The notes beneath the pieces are model-generated. The model did no database searches. It saw only the letters and a program-made list of their open reading frames with translations, and had not been told where the DNA came from. The position numbers and the translations under genes were made by a program. This document shows positions 1 through 9,635 of a DNA stretch of 64,000 bases, in pieces (position 1 is the stretch's first letter; the number at the start of each line of letters is the position of its first letter). Source of the DNA: Thiocapsa sp. (GTDB lineage: Bacteria; Pseudomonadota; Gammaproteobacteria; Chromatiales; Chromatiaceae); the NCBI RefSeq assembly GCF_018399035.1, contig NZ_CP073760.1:124001-188000 (forward strand), written 5' to 3'.

Positions 1-243
1 CGTAGCGAACAGGGTGGGCATTCTTTGCTCCAAGGTGAGGGGTTCGAGTTCGAGGGCTGCCAGCCTAACACGGACGTGGTTCAGCTCGGCATCGATTCGA
101 TAGACATCACCCCGAATGGTATCGAGCTTGTCGGCATGGCTGATTAGGGTTGTGGCGAATTGCATCTGCTGCGCCATGACTTGGTCGATCTTCGACTCAA
201 TATTGTTGAGTGCGGCGATGAGCGGAGTGTTGGTAGAGACCAT
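1..243 (-). CDS. Coiled-coil protein, N-terminal part (runs off the left edge)
   Basis: An open frame of 81 codons starts with ATG at 243 and is still open at position 1, so the C-terminus lies outside the window. An AGGAGA ribosome binding site sits about six bases before the ATG, overlapping the 3' end of the transglycosylase gene; the two genes are therefore probably co-transcribed and translationally linked. The protein begins MVSTNTPLIAALNNIESK and continues with regularly spaced hydrophobic residues and many Q, D, E and R residues, as expected for an alpha-helical coiled coil. I do not recognise a family. Next to a lytic transglycosylase it could be a virion or conjugation accessory protein, but that is inference. 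Confidence 0.5.
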   Translation of the reverse strand, partial: MVSTNTPLIAALNNIESKIDQVMAQQMQFATTLISHADKLDTIRGDVYRIDAELNHVRVRLAALELEPLTLEQRMPTLFAT

Positions 244-244
244 A

Positions 245-832
245 TTAATCTCCTTGTTGGTTGGTGGGCGGTACGACAATGATCGCACCGTCGGGCTTCA
301 TTAGGAAACGGAGGTGGCTCATGCCATAGAGACGAGCGAGCCGAACGGCGGTAGATGCCTTGAGGCTGATCACAGCATCTTCCGGCAGCAGACCATCCCC
401 ACCGTTGGACGGAACCTTACCCTTCCCGAACAGCAAATGACACGCGGCATCGTACATTGCCGCAGCGCCTTCCTCGATCTCAGCAGAATCATTCGGGTCT
501 ATGTTGAACCCTGCTGCCGTTCCGGGCATGAACTGCATCAAGCCTTGGGCTCCGACGGGAGAGCGTGCATCCGCCTTCAAGGTGGACTCAGCCCAAGCGG
601 TGGCTTCCGACAGCTTCGAGTCGACCCCGGTCCGTTGGCCGACACTTTGGAACAGGGGCATGTACTGGTCGCGGCGCTTTGCCGTTGATGCAGGGATCGG
701 AGTCATGCCCTGGGCCGGTGGCTGGGTTACGCCCGGTCGGTCGACCGGAGCGGGAGGTGCCACCGGAGCCGTCGAGAGAGCCCCTGCGGTCTCTGCCACC
801 TGAGGCGCTGCGGGCGTACCGGTAGGGATCAC
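245..832 (-). CDS. Lytic transglycosylase (SLT domain), phage/plasmid type
   Basis: The 195-residue product would cleave the glycan strands of peptidoglycan, probably for DNA or virion passage. About 55 proline- and alanine-rich residues precede a goose-lysozyme-like SLT domain. The domain has the catalytic glutamate in ATAWAES and the signature SPVGAQGLMQFMPGTA, followed by a partly conserved helical region (AAAMYDAACHLL). It has no signal peptide, which fits a virion- or transfer-associated enzyme rather than a periplasmic housekeeping one. The start is a GTG at 832 and the frame is closed by a stop at 863-865. A proline-rich frame just upstream (about 855-1085) may be a frameshifted 5' extension. 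The coiled-coil gene follows directly. Confidence 0.65.
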   Translation of the reverse strand: MIPTGTPAAPQVAETAGALSTAPVAPPAPVDRPGVTQPPAQGMTPIPASTAKRRDQYMPLFQSVGQRTGVDSKLSEATAWAESTLKADARSPVGAQGLMQFMPGTAAGFNIDPNDSAEIEEGAAAMYDAACHLLFGKGKVPSNGGDGLLPEDAVISLKASTAVRLARLYGMSHLRFLMKPDGAIIVVPPTNQQGD

Positions 833-854
833 CGATGCCGCGGCCTCTGCCTGT

Positions 855-1085
855 TCATCCGGTCACGGAGAGGAGCGACCGGCTGGCCTGTGGGGACAAC
901 GGGAGGCGCACGGCGGCTGCCTGGGGCTTGGTGTGGATCACCGGTGCAGACCCTTGCGGCGGCGGCCCTGGCGGCTCTGCGGGGCGCGTGAAGGGTACCA
1001 CCGGGTAGGCATTGAAAGGGTCGAATGATATCCAGCGCTGCGCGGAGCGAGTGTTCACGGCATGCCGGCGAGGCGCGGCAACCAC
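855..1085 (-). other. Possible frameshifted 5' extension of the transglycosylase gene
   Basis: Another frame directly upstream of the transglycosylase encodes a proline-rich stretch (FDPFNAYPVVPFTRPAEPPG and more) with the same composition as the transglycosylase N-terminus, then ends at a stop near 855. The linker of one longer protein may have been split by an indel. It could equally be chance in GC-rich DNA. Confidence 0.2.
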
Positions 1086-1335
1086 CTGTCAGTGGTGACC
1101 AATTGAACCCGGCTCCCAAAACTATTTCATCGTATGCACCGTTAACGGCCCTCCGCAGGAAGCTGGCGATGGATCATGAGATCTCGGTAACGATCCCCGT
1201 TCGGCGGTGAGCCGTCCTCGCGTCTTGGTCTGGTGGTGTCGACTTGAGGAATTCTCACGCTACCTTTGGGCTAGACTGACATAGTCGAGTACACTAGACG
1301 AAGCATTCAACTTAGAACACGTTAGGGCAACAACA

Positions 1336-1557
1336 ATGAAGGAAATCACAAATACATTTACCGCCATTGATCCAGATGGGAAGGAATACATCATCAAGGA
1401 AATGACGTCGGATAATGCATTTTCACCATTAAGCGGAGCCGCTTGCAGGTTCAAGGGCACGGTCGAGTATGAGTGTGAAGGCGAGCCTGTAAATATGATC
1501 AGCAGTCATACTTTCTATTTGCTCAAACGTAAAGCCACAGTCAAGAAGCTTCAATAG
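1336..1557 (+). CDS. Hypothetical 73-residue protein, AT-rich
   Basis: This is a short soluble protein beginning MKEITNTFTAIDPDGKEYI and ending in a lysine-rich tail. It has no transmembrane segment or signal peptide, and I recognise no family. The base composition is clearly lower in GC than the core genome to the right, which suggests recent acquisition. It stands alone on the plus strand, opposite to the phage-like genes on its left. The first ATG is used; the upstream purine stretch GTTAGGGC is a weak ribosome binding site. Confidence 0.45.
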   Translation: MKEITNTFTAIDPDGKEYIIKEMTSDNAFSPLSGAACRFKGTVEYECEGEPVNMISSHTFYLLKRKATVKKLQ

Positions 1558-1696
1558 TTCGATAGGGCGCAAATCAATGACCTTGCCGTTTATTGCGCCA
1601 GCCATAAAGCATCAAACGACAACCAGCACTATTCGCTGGACTTAGGCGTGACTCATGATCAGGCTGGGTGTCTAAAATGATTTCCGAGGGATTTTA

Positions 1697-2299
1697 ATGA
1701 ATAGAACCTGTGCAATCAATGGACTTTTTGCTTGTGCGTTGGTTTTCTCTAGTTTAGTGCTTGCGGATGGCGACTGGAAAGAATGCTCTGATAGCGTCGA
1801 AGAACAAATGTACGAGAAAGGGCAGTGCGGCGCGTCTGGCTGCTTCGATGAGAATAATAGGACTGCCCAGGAAATCATTGCTAATAAATGCGGTTATCCT
1901 GAGAATACGGATATTCAAGCAGCTCGAATTATAGAAGATCTGCATAACATGCCGTCGGAATCGGTTTTCCGTGCTGCGATGCTCTACCCCCCAGGGAGTG
2001 AGGTGAGAAGAGTTCTGGCTGAGATTGAAAAGAAGCGTCATGGGGAACTCGATGAATATAGAAAAGAATTAAAAAGGGAGCATCATTTTTCAATCGATCG
2101 GTTTTATGCGCTAACTGACAGTATGACGGTTGTGGTAATACGTACAAACATAAAACAGCGAGTTCGCTGTGCAGCAATCGGACCAAATGGCAATTATGTC
2201 GCGGTTCATGACGCAACCATCGAGCCACCAGCGGAGGAGGTTGGTATTTACACGGGCGGTGCGAAAGTAGAATCGATTTCTTGCCGACTTAAGCAGTAG
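1697..2299 (+). CDS. Hypothetical exported protein
   Basis: A 200-residue protein with a Sec-type signal peptide: MNR, then a hydrophobic core (INGLFACALVFSSLVLA) with likely cleavage after LVLA. The mature part starts DGDWKECSDSVEEQ and has five or more cysteines, which suggests disulfides in the periplasm, and a charged helical middle region. A GAGGG ribosome binding site lies seven bases before the ATG, which supports the start. The gene is AT-rich, like its two plus-strand neighbours at 1336 and 2625. I recognise no family. Confidence 0.55.
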   Translation: MNRTCAINGLFACALVFSSLVLADGDWKECSDSVEEQMYEKGQCGASGCFDENNRTAQEIIANKCGYPENTDIQAARIIEDLHNMPSESVFRAAMLYPPGSEVRRVLAEIEKKRHGELDEYRKELKREHHFSIDRFYALTDSMTVVVIRTNIKQRVRCAAIGPNGNYVAVHDATIEPPAEEVGIYTGGAKVESISCRLKQ

Positions 2300-2624
2300 G
2301 CGGTTGGATAATGGTGCAAAGAATACCTGTTCCGTTAACTACCCCCAGCAGAGCCGGGGACTTATTTGGTAGCCGCCTCAAAAGCGGGAACAACACCAGG
2401 AGCTGCCCGAGGCGGCTGACCAGACTCCGAGTTACGCCTGGTCGTAGCGCTCGTCTTCTTGCTCCTGGTCAGGGCAAGGCTTCGGCATTGAAGGTCACTC
2501 CTACAAGTATCACAACAATCAGTTAAGCCGACCCCAAACCACGCACGGTCACTGTGCTAACTCCAGCCTCCCGCAGCGCGGCTTGGGTCTACTTCCAATC
2601 GATCTAGCTGAAGGCTAGGGGGCT
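2300..2624. other. Intergenic stretch without convincing genes
   Basis: I see no supported gene here. The sequence is GC-richer than the flanking AT-rich genes and may be a remnant of other DNA. Confidence 0.4.
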
Positions 2625-3131
2625 GTGGTGCGCAGAGAGATGAACGCAGGCGAATTGGAGTACCTCTACATGCGAATCGGTACGGCAATATGGCATCTAC
2701 AGTATGTGGAAACCGCCTTGACGCCTTTCATTCTTATCAAAGGAATAGCGAAAGAGCTTAACTCTCTTGAAAAGGACGAAGCTTTAAAACATGAGGGCAT
2801 GCTCAATAAACTGACTCTCGGTCAACTTTTGGGCAAAGCGGAAGAATTCGGGATTCTGAATGGTGAAACGCTTGAGCGCCTGAGGCGGTTCAATAAAGAA
2901 AGGAGGTGGCTAGTGCATAACTCGGTCCGTGAATCTGATGATCTTCTATATACCGATTCTGGACGAGCAAGGGTGTTTTCTAGAATCGAGGAGTTCATAG
3001 AGGAAGCAATTGCCCTGCATAAGCATATAGGGGAGTTAGTGGTCGAGTACTCCGTCAGCAAAGGAATGAGCAGAAGGCAAATAGATGATACCGCACAAAA
3101 CCAAATTAGAAGGTTAAAGGGGAAGTCGTGA
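2625..3131 (+). CDS. HEPN-like protein
   Basis: A 168-residue, almost entirely alpha-helical soluble protein. Near residues 90-97 it carries RRWLVHN, which fits the Rx4-6H motif of HEPN ribonucleases found in toxins and anti-phage proteins; the preceding NKE residues add polar character. Helices before it (IWHLQYVETALTPFILI) and after it (FIEEAIALHKHIGELVVEY) give the four-helix pattern expected of HEPN. It could also be one of the non-catalytic helical proteins of unknown function that share this look. The start is GTG 2625; ATG at 2640 is an alternative. No partner nucleotidyltransferase or antitoxin is next to it. The gene is AT-rich and lies in the accessory region. Confidence 0.5.
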   Translation: MVRREMNAGELEYLYMRIGTAIWHLQYVETALTPFILIKGIAKELNSLEKDEALKHEGMLNKLTLGQLLGKAEEFGILNGETLERLRRFNKERRWLVHNSVRESDDLLYTDSGRARVFSRIEEFIEEAIALHKHIGELVVEYSVSKGMSRRQIDDTAQNQIRRLKGKS

Positions 3132-4535
3132 CAATCAATTAGCCCGGCATCATTGCTTCATTATCCGAAGTACACTCCCTTGGATGCCAAGGCGTTCTCC
3201 TCCTGCTTCACTCTGCTAGAATGCGTTATTCGCAGGCACTATTTATTATTATCGGAATCCCCCTGGCGACTTGCAGATGCGGGCGGCATCGCATGATCGA
3301 TTTCCCATCGGATACACCTCTCTACTTGATGATGCTTTAGAGCGGGAATGCTTCAGGTGAAGGTGATGCCCGATGGAACGATGGGCTGCTCTGGAAAGAA
3401 GGCAGGGGGACACCCCCACCAGGATGCCTCGGATCTGAAAGGCTCCCTAGACAGGAGTTGTCATCTGACGGTCAGCCAACCGCTGCTGATGGCCACGGCT
3501 GAGCTTGCCCTCACACGACATCCCATGGAACTTGGGATCGGACTTAGAGTGGCCCCTAGCTGTTCGCCTGGTGGGAATGGCCATAGGATCGGCGGGTGTC
3601 CCGGAGCATGGCGACTGTGAGTGCGGTAATTGCTGTAGGGCGAAGCAGAGAGCCGCTGGAGCCGTTGGAAGGATAGGCACCTGAAGTCCCAGCGATGCGC
3701 TGGGGGGTTGTATGGCCCTGCGTATGGCTCCCGATAGACCTGGACATATCGGTGAACTGCTCACGGTTCTGAAGGTTGCTGCGGATGCCGATAAATTGCC
3801 TATCGGCCATACCTTCCGCCTCTGGCGGTTTACACCCTCCGAAGGTGATATGCTTAGTAGCTGGGGTCTCTTTCGATGGCTTCCGAATGCTTCCAGGTTC
3901 GTTAAATGCTTGGACTGCGTATGATGCTGGGCTTGTGTTGGAGATGATCGGAGCTACCGAAGCTACCCAGGCTGCTTGAACATCCGTGCGTCAGCTATTT
4001 TTTGGGTCATCAGACCCAAACCTCAGCCCACTAATGGGGAGTCAGTAGCGGAGGTGTCACCACAAGCCTGAGCTTGAGGTCGTTTGAGGCGATTAGAGGA
4101 TCTACTAGCCTTGTTTGTGAAGACACCTATCATTACTGGTGCCTTCAGCGGTCTGTAGCGTTCCCCCTTTCGGGGAGAACAACATCATCCTGGCGGTAGC
4201 AGGCTGAAAGCATCCATTGGCATTGATCATTGGTGGCCCCCTGACCTTCACTGCCAATGCCATGTTCAAGCGCCTACGGCAATATGACCTATTAAAAGCA
4301 TATAAATGTGAAACGTTCCCGTTATCTTCATGGTCTGCCTCGATGCCGCCGCGAACTGCCATAGGTATCCGTCGAGCCCTTTCCAGGTTACAAGCGGAGG
4401 GTGTTGACCTGTTGATTTCTAAGCAGAGGATGTGATTTGCGCTCGTCCTTGAGCAACCTGCCAAATACCCATACGCCTGAGTCAGGAAATTAAGCCACAT
4501 GAAGGGGGTAGCTCTCCTCTAAAAGGCCATGTGGT
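3132..4535. other. 1.4-kb stretch without a supported gene
   Basis: The open frames here have no recognisable domains, no good ribosome binding sites and low-complexity translations. A short hairpin (GTTCCCCC/GGGGAGAAC) lies near 4160-4180. I see no RNA gene. Confidence 0.4.
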
Positions 4536-6758
4536 TTAACTTTCGGCCCCCAGCTCGAAGCCGTAGGCGTCCAGGCCCACGCGGACAAGCGACCGCCCAT
4601 CAAGCTCCCACTGAATCCGTGGGTCTTCATGGATCTCTTGAATCGTGCGGGTCCATGCCATCTTGTTGAGGTTCTTCAACTCCTCAGGCATGAGGCCCTT
4701 CAGCTTCCTCGAAGAGACCTTCTCGACGCCTTCAGCCGCCTGCTCGGCCAACACAGCCTTGACCGCCTTCACCGCCCCGGAGACGGCCCCCTCGGGCTTC
4801 TTGCCACCCCCGTACGAACCCGTCCAATCGGCGAACCTCACTTCCGGCATCACGGTCGTCAGGTGCCCCTGGATCATTTTCCGCATATTGGCTGGCACCA
4901 CTATCCACGCTGTCATCTTCCCGGCTGCAGGAAACATCGGGCCGTTCACCTTGGTCTGCTCGGCTCGGGTCCGTCTGGATGCTCCCCTGCTTACGGCCTG
5001 ATAGATGAGGTGTGCCCCTTCCGACGCCTGGATGCTGAACAGCTTTGAACCGTTCACCTCTGCCTTGAGGTCATCCTGAGCTGCAAGATACCCACCAACG
5101 AGAGCATGCTCGGGAAGCTGAAGAACACCCGCGAGGATCACATGCTCACAGTGAGCGTATTCGTTGGTTCCCGTCTCGTTGCCCCAGGTCGTGATGTTGA
5201 TCCTCTGCTTTCCATTCGGGAGTGTGGCGTCAATATCGATGCCAGCCTTTACCAGCGCTTCCTTGAGAAATACCCTTTGATCGATCTCGTTCTTCCCGCT
5301 GCCTTGCTTGTACGTGAAGACCAGAACACCCTGCTCTGGACCAACCGCCCGCTGGATCACCTGGACGACATCATCCACCAGTTTCGACTTCGAATTCTTC
5401 CTGATCACTCCCTTACCGAGGTCATCTTCAACCCCAGATCTCCCCCAACGACCATCCATCATCGCCACAATAACTTCCCGATGGTCTTTCATCGAAATTT
5501 TGGCATCATCGCCCATGTAGTCCCCAAGAGTGTCGCTGTACCGCCCGCCGAGTTTGTGAATTGAGATAGTCGATGTGTGGTGAGCCAAAGCACGAATCGG
5601 ATAGCTCGCGTCCAAGATGACAACCCTTTTGAGCGCGGGGTGTACCCGGACTTCGTAAGAAGCAAGATAATCGCCTTGGCCCTTCAAAACGCGAACGAAT
5701 GCCCCGGAAAAGTCAAGGCAAGCATCCAGAGTCCACGGGTTCACACCCTCTAGGTAGGGTGCAGCTTTAAAAGCCGCCAGCTTCTCCTCGCTTAGGTTGG
5801 GGATCTTGCACACTACCGGGACTCCCTCACTTGCCTTGGCTGCTGCGTCCTTAAACACTTCACTTACCGAGCGCAACCATCCATCACGTTCGAGCTGGAT
5901 GGTGACATCTTGACCATCCGGGACATACTCCAAAGATCCACCATGTGCTCGCAATTGGGGCGAGAAGGTCCTCAGGTTGAACGACATCACATCGGCAGGC
6001 AGCAGGCTTTCATCATAGATCACGATGCTCCGGGGCTTCTCACCGAAGTTGTTCCACCGAGCCAGGGCTGCATCATCGGTACTGTTGCGAAGGCGTGAGT
6101 GTGTCAACAGCATGAACTGCTTGCTAGTGGGTTCGGTATCGATTGCTCGCTCCGAGGAGTAGCCCTTGGGCAGAGGTGCTTCACCTTCCAGGTACTTCCG
6201 TGCCACCTCTGGATCATATTGGTTGCTGTGGAGCAGTCCGATCTTCGGGAGGATGTTCGGTCCACCATATCGAACAAGGTCACGCTTGATCTTCGCCAGA
6301 TCCTCGATCCGGTTGGAGGACAATGCAACAGAGATGTCGTCGATGCCATACCTATGCAGGGCGACCATGAAGGCGATTGCGGTGGTGGTCTTGCCGTACC
6401 CGGTCGGCATCGGAACAACGACACGCTCATGCTTCGCCGGTAACCTCCCGCTTGAGATTTGGAACATCAACCTGATTGTCTCTGCCAAGACGGTCATCTG
6501 CGCCACAGTTCGTTCGGTGCCCGAGCATTCCATAAGATATCCAGCAAAGAGCCCAGACCATATAGCCGGATTCACCAAGGTGGGGGCCACTTCCCAATTA
6601 CCGGCCCTCAAGCTGGAGCGCGAGTGCTCGATCATTAGCTCGGGAATATTCGTGTAATTCAACTCCTCGATAGGCATGAGCTGCGGGCGAAGGTCAATCA
6701 TTTCCATTGTTGTGTTACCGTCGGAATGCTGTTTGAAGCAGAGCGAGTCAAAGGTCAT
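4536..6758 (-). CDS. Helicase-like P-loop ATPase, mobile-element type
   Basis: A 740-residue ATPase with superfamily 2-like features. The Walker A motif is PTGYGKTT at about residues 118-125. A DExx-type Walker B (IVIYDES) lies near residue 250, preceded by a motif Ia-like stretch (SVALSSNRIEDLAKIKRD) and MLLTHSRLRN. A second RecA-like half follows (GVLVFTYKQGSG, then TTWGNETGTN, and IYQAVSRGASRRTRAE, which looks like the arginine-finger motif VI). It probably acts on DNA or RNA in the replication or transfer of the element. It starts 9 bp after the HTH gene, so the two form an operon. MEMIDLRP at 6707 is an alternative start. I cannot place it in a named family. Confidence 0.6.
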   Translation of the reverse strand: MTFDSLCFKQHSDGNTTMEMIDLRPQLMPIEELNYTNIPELMIEHSRSSLRAGNWEVAPTLVNPAIWSGLFAGYLMECSGTERTVAQMTVLAETIRLMFQISSGRLPAKHERVVVPMPTGYGKTTTAIAFMVALHRYGIDDISVALSSNRIEDLAKIKRDLVRYGGPNILPKIGLLHSNQYDPEVARKYLEGEAPLPKGYSSERAIDTEPTSKQFMLLTHSRLRNSTDDAALARWNNFGEKPRSIVIYDESLLPADVMSFNLRTFSPQLRAHGGSLEYVPDGQDVTIQLERDGWLRSVSEVFKDAAAKASEGVPVVCKIPNLSEEKLAAFKAAPYLEGVNPWTLDACLDFSGAFVRVLKGQGDYLASYEVRVHPALKRVVILDASYPIRALAHHTSTISIHKLGGRYSDTLGDYMGDDAKISMKDHREVIVAMMDGRWGRSGVEDDLGKGVIRKNSKSKLVDDVVQVIQRAVGPEQGVLVFTYKQGSGKNEIDQRVFLKEALVKAGIDIDATLPNGKQRINITTWGNETGTNEYAHCEHVILAGVLQLPEHALVGGYLAAQDDLKAEVNGSKLFSIQASEGAHLIYQAVSRGASRRTRAEQTKVNGPMFPAAGKMTAWIVVPANMRKMIQGHLTTVMPEVRFADWTGSYGGGKKPEGAVSGAVKAVKAVLAEQAAEGVEKVSSRKLKGLMPEELKNLNKMAWTRTIQEIHEDPRIQWELDGRSLVRVGLDAYGFELGAES

Positions 6759-6767
6759 GAGTGTGGT

Positions 6768-7550
6768 TCACGTTCTACGAGACGCCGCAAACTCCTCAAG
6801 AGCATCGAGTTCACCTTCAGCGATCTCCTGCGTCTCGGGATCAAGTTTCCTGCGAACCCGAGGAATGGGATTGCTGGCCGTCCGCCGCTTCTTCAAGCGG
6901 TCGGCACGATCATTGGTCCGGGTGTATGTTCCATCTTTCTCGCGAAACACTCTTCCCCACGGCGAATACATGGCCTTGTAATCCCGCCACGTCGCCGCCG
7001 ACAGGCCATACTTCTCCTGGATCTCGCCCGCCGTTACTTTGCCAAGCCTTATCAGCACCAAACTCAATCTGATCTCGTCAGATGTCATCTTCTGGCGATC
7101 GTACAGGTGCCTGCGCGTAACCATTTCGGGATCAGGGTCGTTGTAGTGGAGGGTGTCGATATCCACCACGTCGAGAGCATCAGCCCTGCCCCCTTGGTGT
7201 GAGTCGTCGAGGCCCATAGCCCGACATTCCGGTACGGTGATGAACCGAATCACGTTCAATGCTTTGGTCTCGTTGATAACCTTGCGGACGTAGTTCACCG
7301 AAACCCCATATTCAGCGGCAATTGATTCGATCGGCTCCTCGGCAGACACGACCCGCCAAGTCAGGATTGCTGCATCAGCCGATGTTAGCCGCCGGGATGC
7401 TTCACGCTTCGCGATTGCTGCGTCGATTGACTCTTTAGTGGGCCGGCCGGGCTTGCGGACGATCTTGGTCTTGGTCTTTGTACGGACGACGATCTTAGTG
7501 TTTGGTTTCGGGGGCGGATAGAGTTTGTGATGCAAAGGGTACACGGCCAT
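6768..7550 (-). CDS. Helix-turn-helix protein, operon partner of the helicase
   Basis: A 260-residue basic protein. Residues 33-39 (KPGRPTK) look like an AT-hook. A helix-turn-helix lies at about 75-93 (IAAEYGVSVNYVRKVIN) and a second at about 172-192 (GEIQEKYGLSAATWRDYK). The C-terminus is charged and helical. It probably binds DNA, as a replication initiator accessory or regulator of the element. The ATG at 7550 has GAGG eight bases upstream. The helicase-like gene follows after 9 bp. I recognise no family. Confidence 0.55.
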   Translation of the reverse strand: MAVYPLHHKLYPPPKPNTKIVVRTKTKTKIVRKPGRPTKESIDAAIAKREASRRLTSADAAILTWRVVSAEEPIESIAAEYGVSVNYVRKVINETKALNVIRFITVPECRAMGLDDSHQGGRADALDVVDIDTLHYNDPDPEMVTRRHLYDRQKMTSDEIRLSLVLIRLGKVTAGEIQEKYGLSAATWRDYKAMYSPWGRVFREKDGTYTRTNDRADRLKKRRTASNPIPRVRRKLDPETQEIAEGELDALEEFAASRRT

Positions 7551-7577
7551 GTGAGGATCCTCGGGGCTGGGGTGTGG

Positions 7578-7684
7578 TCAGGGTGGAAGGGTAATCACGG
7601 GAACACCAACTGATCCCGCCCCCATCAATGCCCGTTGGACAGGGAGGTAAGGCTGGCTGGCAATAAAGGTCGTTATGGGCATGC
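7578..7684 (-). CDS. Possible 34-residue small protein upstream of the HTH gene
   Basis: An ATG at 7684 opens a short frame, beginning MPITTFIASQPYLPVQRALM, that ends 27 bp before the HTH gene start. The insertion sequence at 7695 has landed just upstream of it. In the pre-insertion sequence, rebuilt by removing the element and one target copy, all frames upstream hold stops, so it would be a stand-alone small gene rather than a truncated one. No clear ribosome binding site is visible. Confidence 0.2.
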
Positions 7685-7694
7685 TGGCTGGTGC

Positions 7695-9635
7695 TAGGGA
7701 GTTCAATCTGACCCGATAAGGCACGAAATAGCTCATGCCGGTCTCGTGTCGCGGGGTGCGGGCGGTGATGCGCCGGCGGTCCTGCCGCCGGCCGCCATCG
7801 ACAGCCCTGTCGCCTCCAGGCACACTTCGCGGCACCGGGATCCCCCAGCCAAATCCGAGCCGACGCCGACCGATGGACACCTTCAAAACCCCCGTGGCCC
7901 GATTGGCCCGACTGTTCCGGGCATCGCGCGATGCGTGGCGGGCCAAAGCCCTGGACAAGCAACAGCGCCTGCGCGCGGCTCGGGTCAAGATCCGGGATCT
8001 GGAAGCGAGCCGTGCCTATTGGAAAAACCGGGCGCTGGCGGCGCAAGGCGGTGGCCCGCCTGCGGCGTCGGAGGCGACACCGGTCGGCGCGGCGCAGGAG
8101 CCTGACGCTGCGGCTCGGCAGCTGCTGCGCTTGCCCCCGCCCGGTCACCGGCATTCGCTCCTGGTCATTCAACTGACGCTGCAGATGTTTCTGAGTGCCG
8201 GACTCGGCAGCCGCGGGGTGCCCCGCGTACTGAGTCTGCTCGCGCCCTGGATGCCGGTGAGCCTGCCGGCGCATACGACGGTCCTCAACTGGGTTTACCG
8301 TTGCGGATTGGCGATCCTCCTGCAGCCTCCGCAGCGGCGCGAGGACTGGATTTACATCGCCGATCATACGCTTGAACTGGGCACATCGAAGTGTCTCGTG
8401 ATTCTGGGCATCCCCGCCGCCCGGCTGCTCGAGACCGGCTACAGCCCGTCGCACCGGGCCATGCAGGTGCTCGCCGTGAAGGTGACGACGCACAGCACCG
8501 GGGAGTGGGTCGCCACGGTGCTGCGCGAGGTCGCCGAGCGCACCGGTGTGCCGGTGCAGATCGTCGCCGATCACGGCAGCGACCTGCACAAGGGGATCAC
8601 GCTGTTTCGCCGGGAACAGACGACAGACTGTGTGGAAACCTATGATATTTCGCACCGCATCGCCACCCTGCTCAAGGCCGAATTGCAGCCCGACGCGCGC
8701 TGGCAGACCTTTCTGGCGCACTGCAAGCGGACCCTGGCGTCCTTTCAGCAAACCGACCTGGCCTTTCTGTTGCCGCCGCGTCAGCGCACCAAGGCGCGCT
8801 TCATGCACGTCGACACCCATGTCGAGTGGGCGCAAAACCTGCTCGCCTACCAGGAGCGGGGAGATTTCAGTGCCGTTCGGCCCACCTGCGTTCTGACGGG
8901 CGCCGCCCGGGACCACCTGCGCGACCGCTTGGGCGTCGCCCGCGTGCGTCCCCTGCACGCCCTGCTGGGCCATCGGCATCCCGACAAGGCAGCCTTCTGC
9001 GAGGCCATTCAGGCGGCGTCCGACCTGCAGCTCACGGATCTGGACGACGCCTTTTGGGATCTCGCCGACACCGGCCGCGCCCGCTTCCTGGAGGGCTTCG
9101 CTTGGGCGAGTGCCTATCGCGAAGATCTGGCGATCTATGCGCAGATGATGGAACAGTCCAAGGCCATCCAGAGCGTTCTCAAGTCCGAGGGACTGCACGC
9201 CGGCGTCTGCGCATCGCTTCAATCCACACTCGCTCCGCGCACCGCGCTCGCTCCGCGAGCCGCCCGCTTTACCGACCGGGTCTTGGAACAGGTCGAGGTA
9301 CAAGCCGCCAAGATCCCGCCCGGCGCAACCTGGCTGGCGTCCTCCGACATCATCGAATCGGTGTTCGGGAAATACAAAACCTTCACCGCACGCGGCCCCC
9401 TCAAGGAGATCGGCCGGCTGGTGTTGGCGATTCCCGCCTTCCTCACCGATCTGACGGGCCCGCTCATTCACGAGGCGATGACCTCGGTGCGTACCCTGGA
9501 TGTCGAGCACTGGGTCAAAGCGCATCTCGGCGACTCCATGCTGGCCCGGCGACGACAGGCGTTCAAGGCGCCGAAGCTCGACATGAAAACGGCATGAAGG
9601 TTTTGATGGGAAAGGCCGGGGGATTGAACATCCTA
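7695..9635 (+). mobile_element. Complete insertion sequence, 1941 bp
   Basis: The ends are TAGGGAGTTCAATC (7695-7708) and GATTGAACATCCTA (9622-9635), which match as inverted repeats at 12 of 14 positions. They are flanked immediately by a perfect 9-bp direct repeat GGCTGGTGC (7686-7694 and 9636-9644), the expected target site duplication. The element carries one transposase gene. Intact ends and duplication point to a recent and possibly still mobile copy. Confidence 0.85.
7873..9597 (+). CDS. DDE transposase of the insertion sequence
   Basis: A 574-residue transposase. The start chosen is ATG 7873 (MDTFKTPVARLARL); the frame is open further upstream to 7735, but that part is arginine/proline-rich. 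A basic coiled-coil N-terminus is followed by a catalytic core. Likely DDE residues are D164 (WIYIADHT), D233 (VQIVADHGSD) and E495 (SSDIIESVFGKYK), each in a conserved-looking context. The long gap between the second D and E suggests an inserted all-alpha domain, as in some IS families. It would cut at the 14-bp ends and join them to a 9-bp staggered target. I cannot assign a named family with certainty. Confidence 0.75.
   Translation: MDTFKTPVARLARLFRASRDAWRAKALDKQQRLRAARVKIRDLEASRAYWKNRALAAQGGGPPAASEATPVGAAQEPDAAARQLLRLPPPGHRHSLLVIQLTLQMFLSAGLGSRGVPRVLSLLAPWMPVSLPAHTTVLNWVYRCGLAILLQPPQRREDWIYIADHTLELGTSKCLVILGIPAARLLETGYSPSHRAMQVLAVKVTTHSTGEWVATVLREVAERTGVPVQIVADHGSDLHKGITLFRREQTTDCVETYDISHRIATLLKAELQPDARWQTFLAHCKRTLASFQQTDLAFLLPPRQRTKARFMHVDTHVEWAQNLLAYQERGDFSAVRPTCVLTGAARDHLRDRLGVARVRPLHALLGHRHPDKAAFCEAIQAASDLQLTDLDDAFWDLADTGRARFLEGFAWASAYREDLAIYAQMMEQSKAIQSVLKSEGLHAGVCASLQSTLAPRTALAPRAARFTDRVLEQVEVQAAKIPPGATWLASSDIIESVFGKYKTFTARGPLKEIGRLVLAIPAFLTDLTGPLIHEAMTSVRTLDVEHWVKAHLGDSMLARRRQAFKAPKLDMKTA

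Noticed and set aside
7495..9525. 676-codon minus-strand frame opposite the transposase
   Set aside because: It is an antisense frame in GC-rich DNA; the plus strand has the DDE motifs and the element ends fit it.
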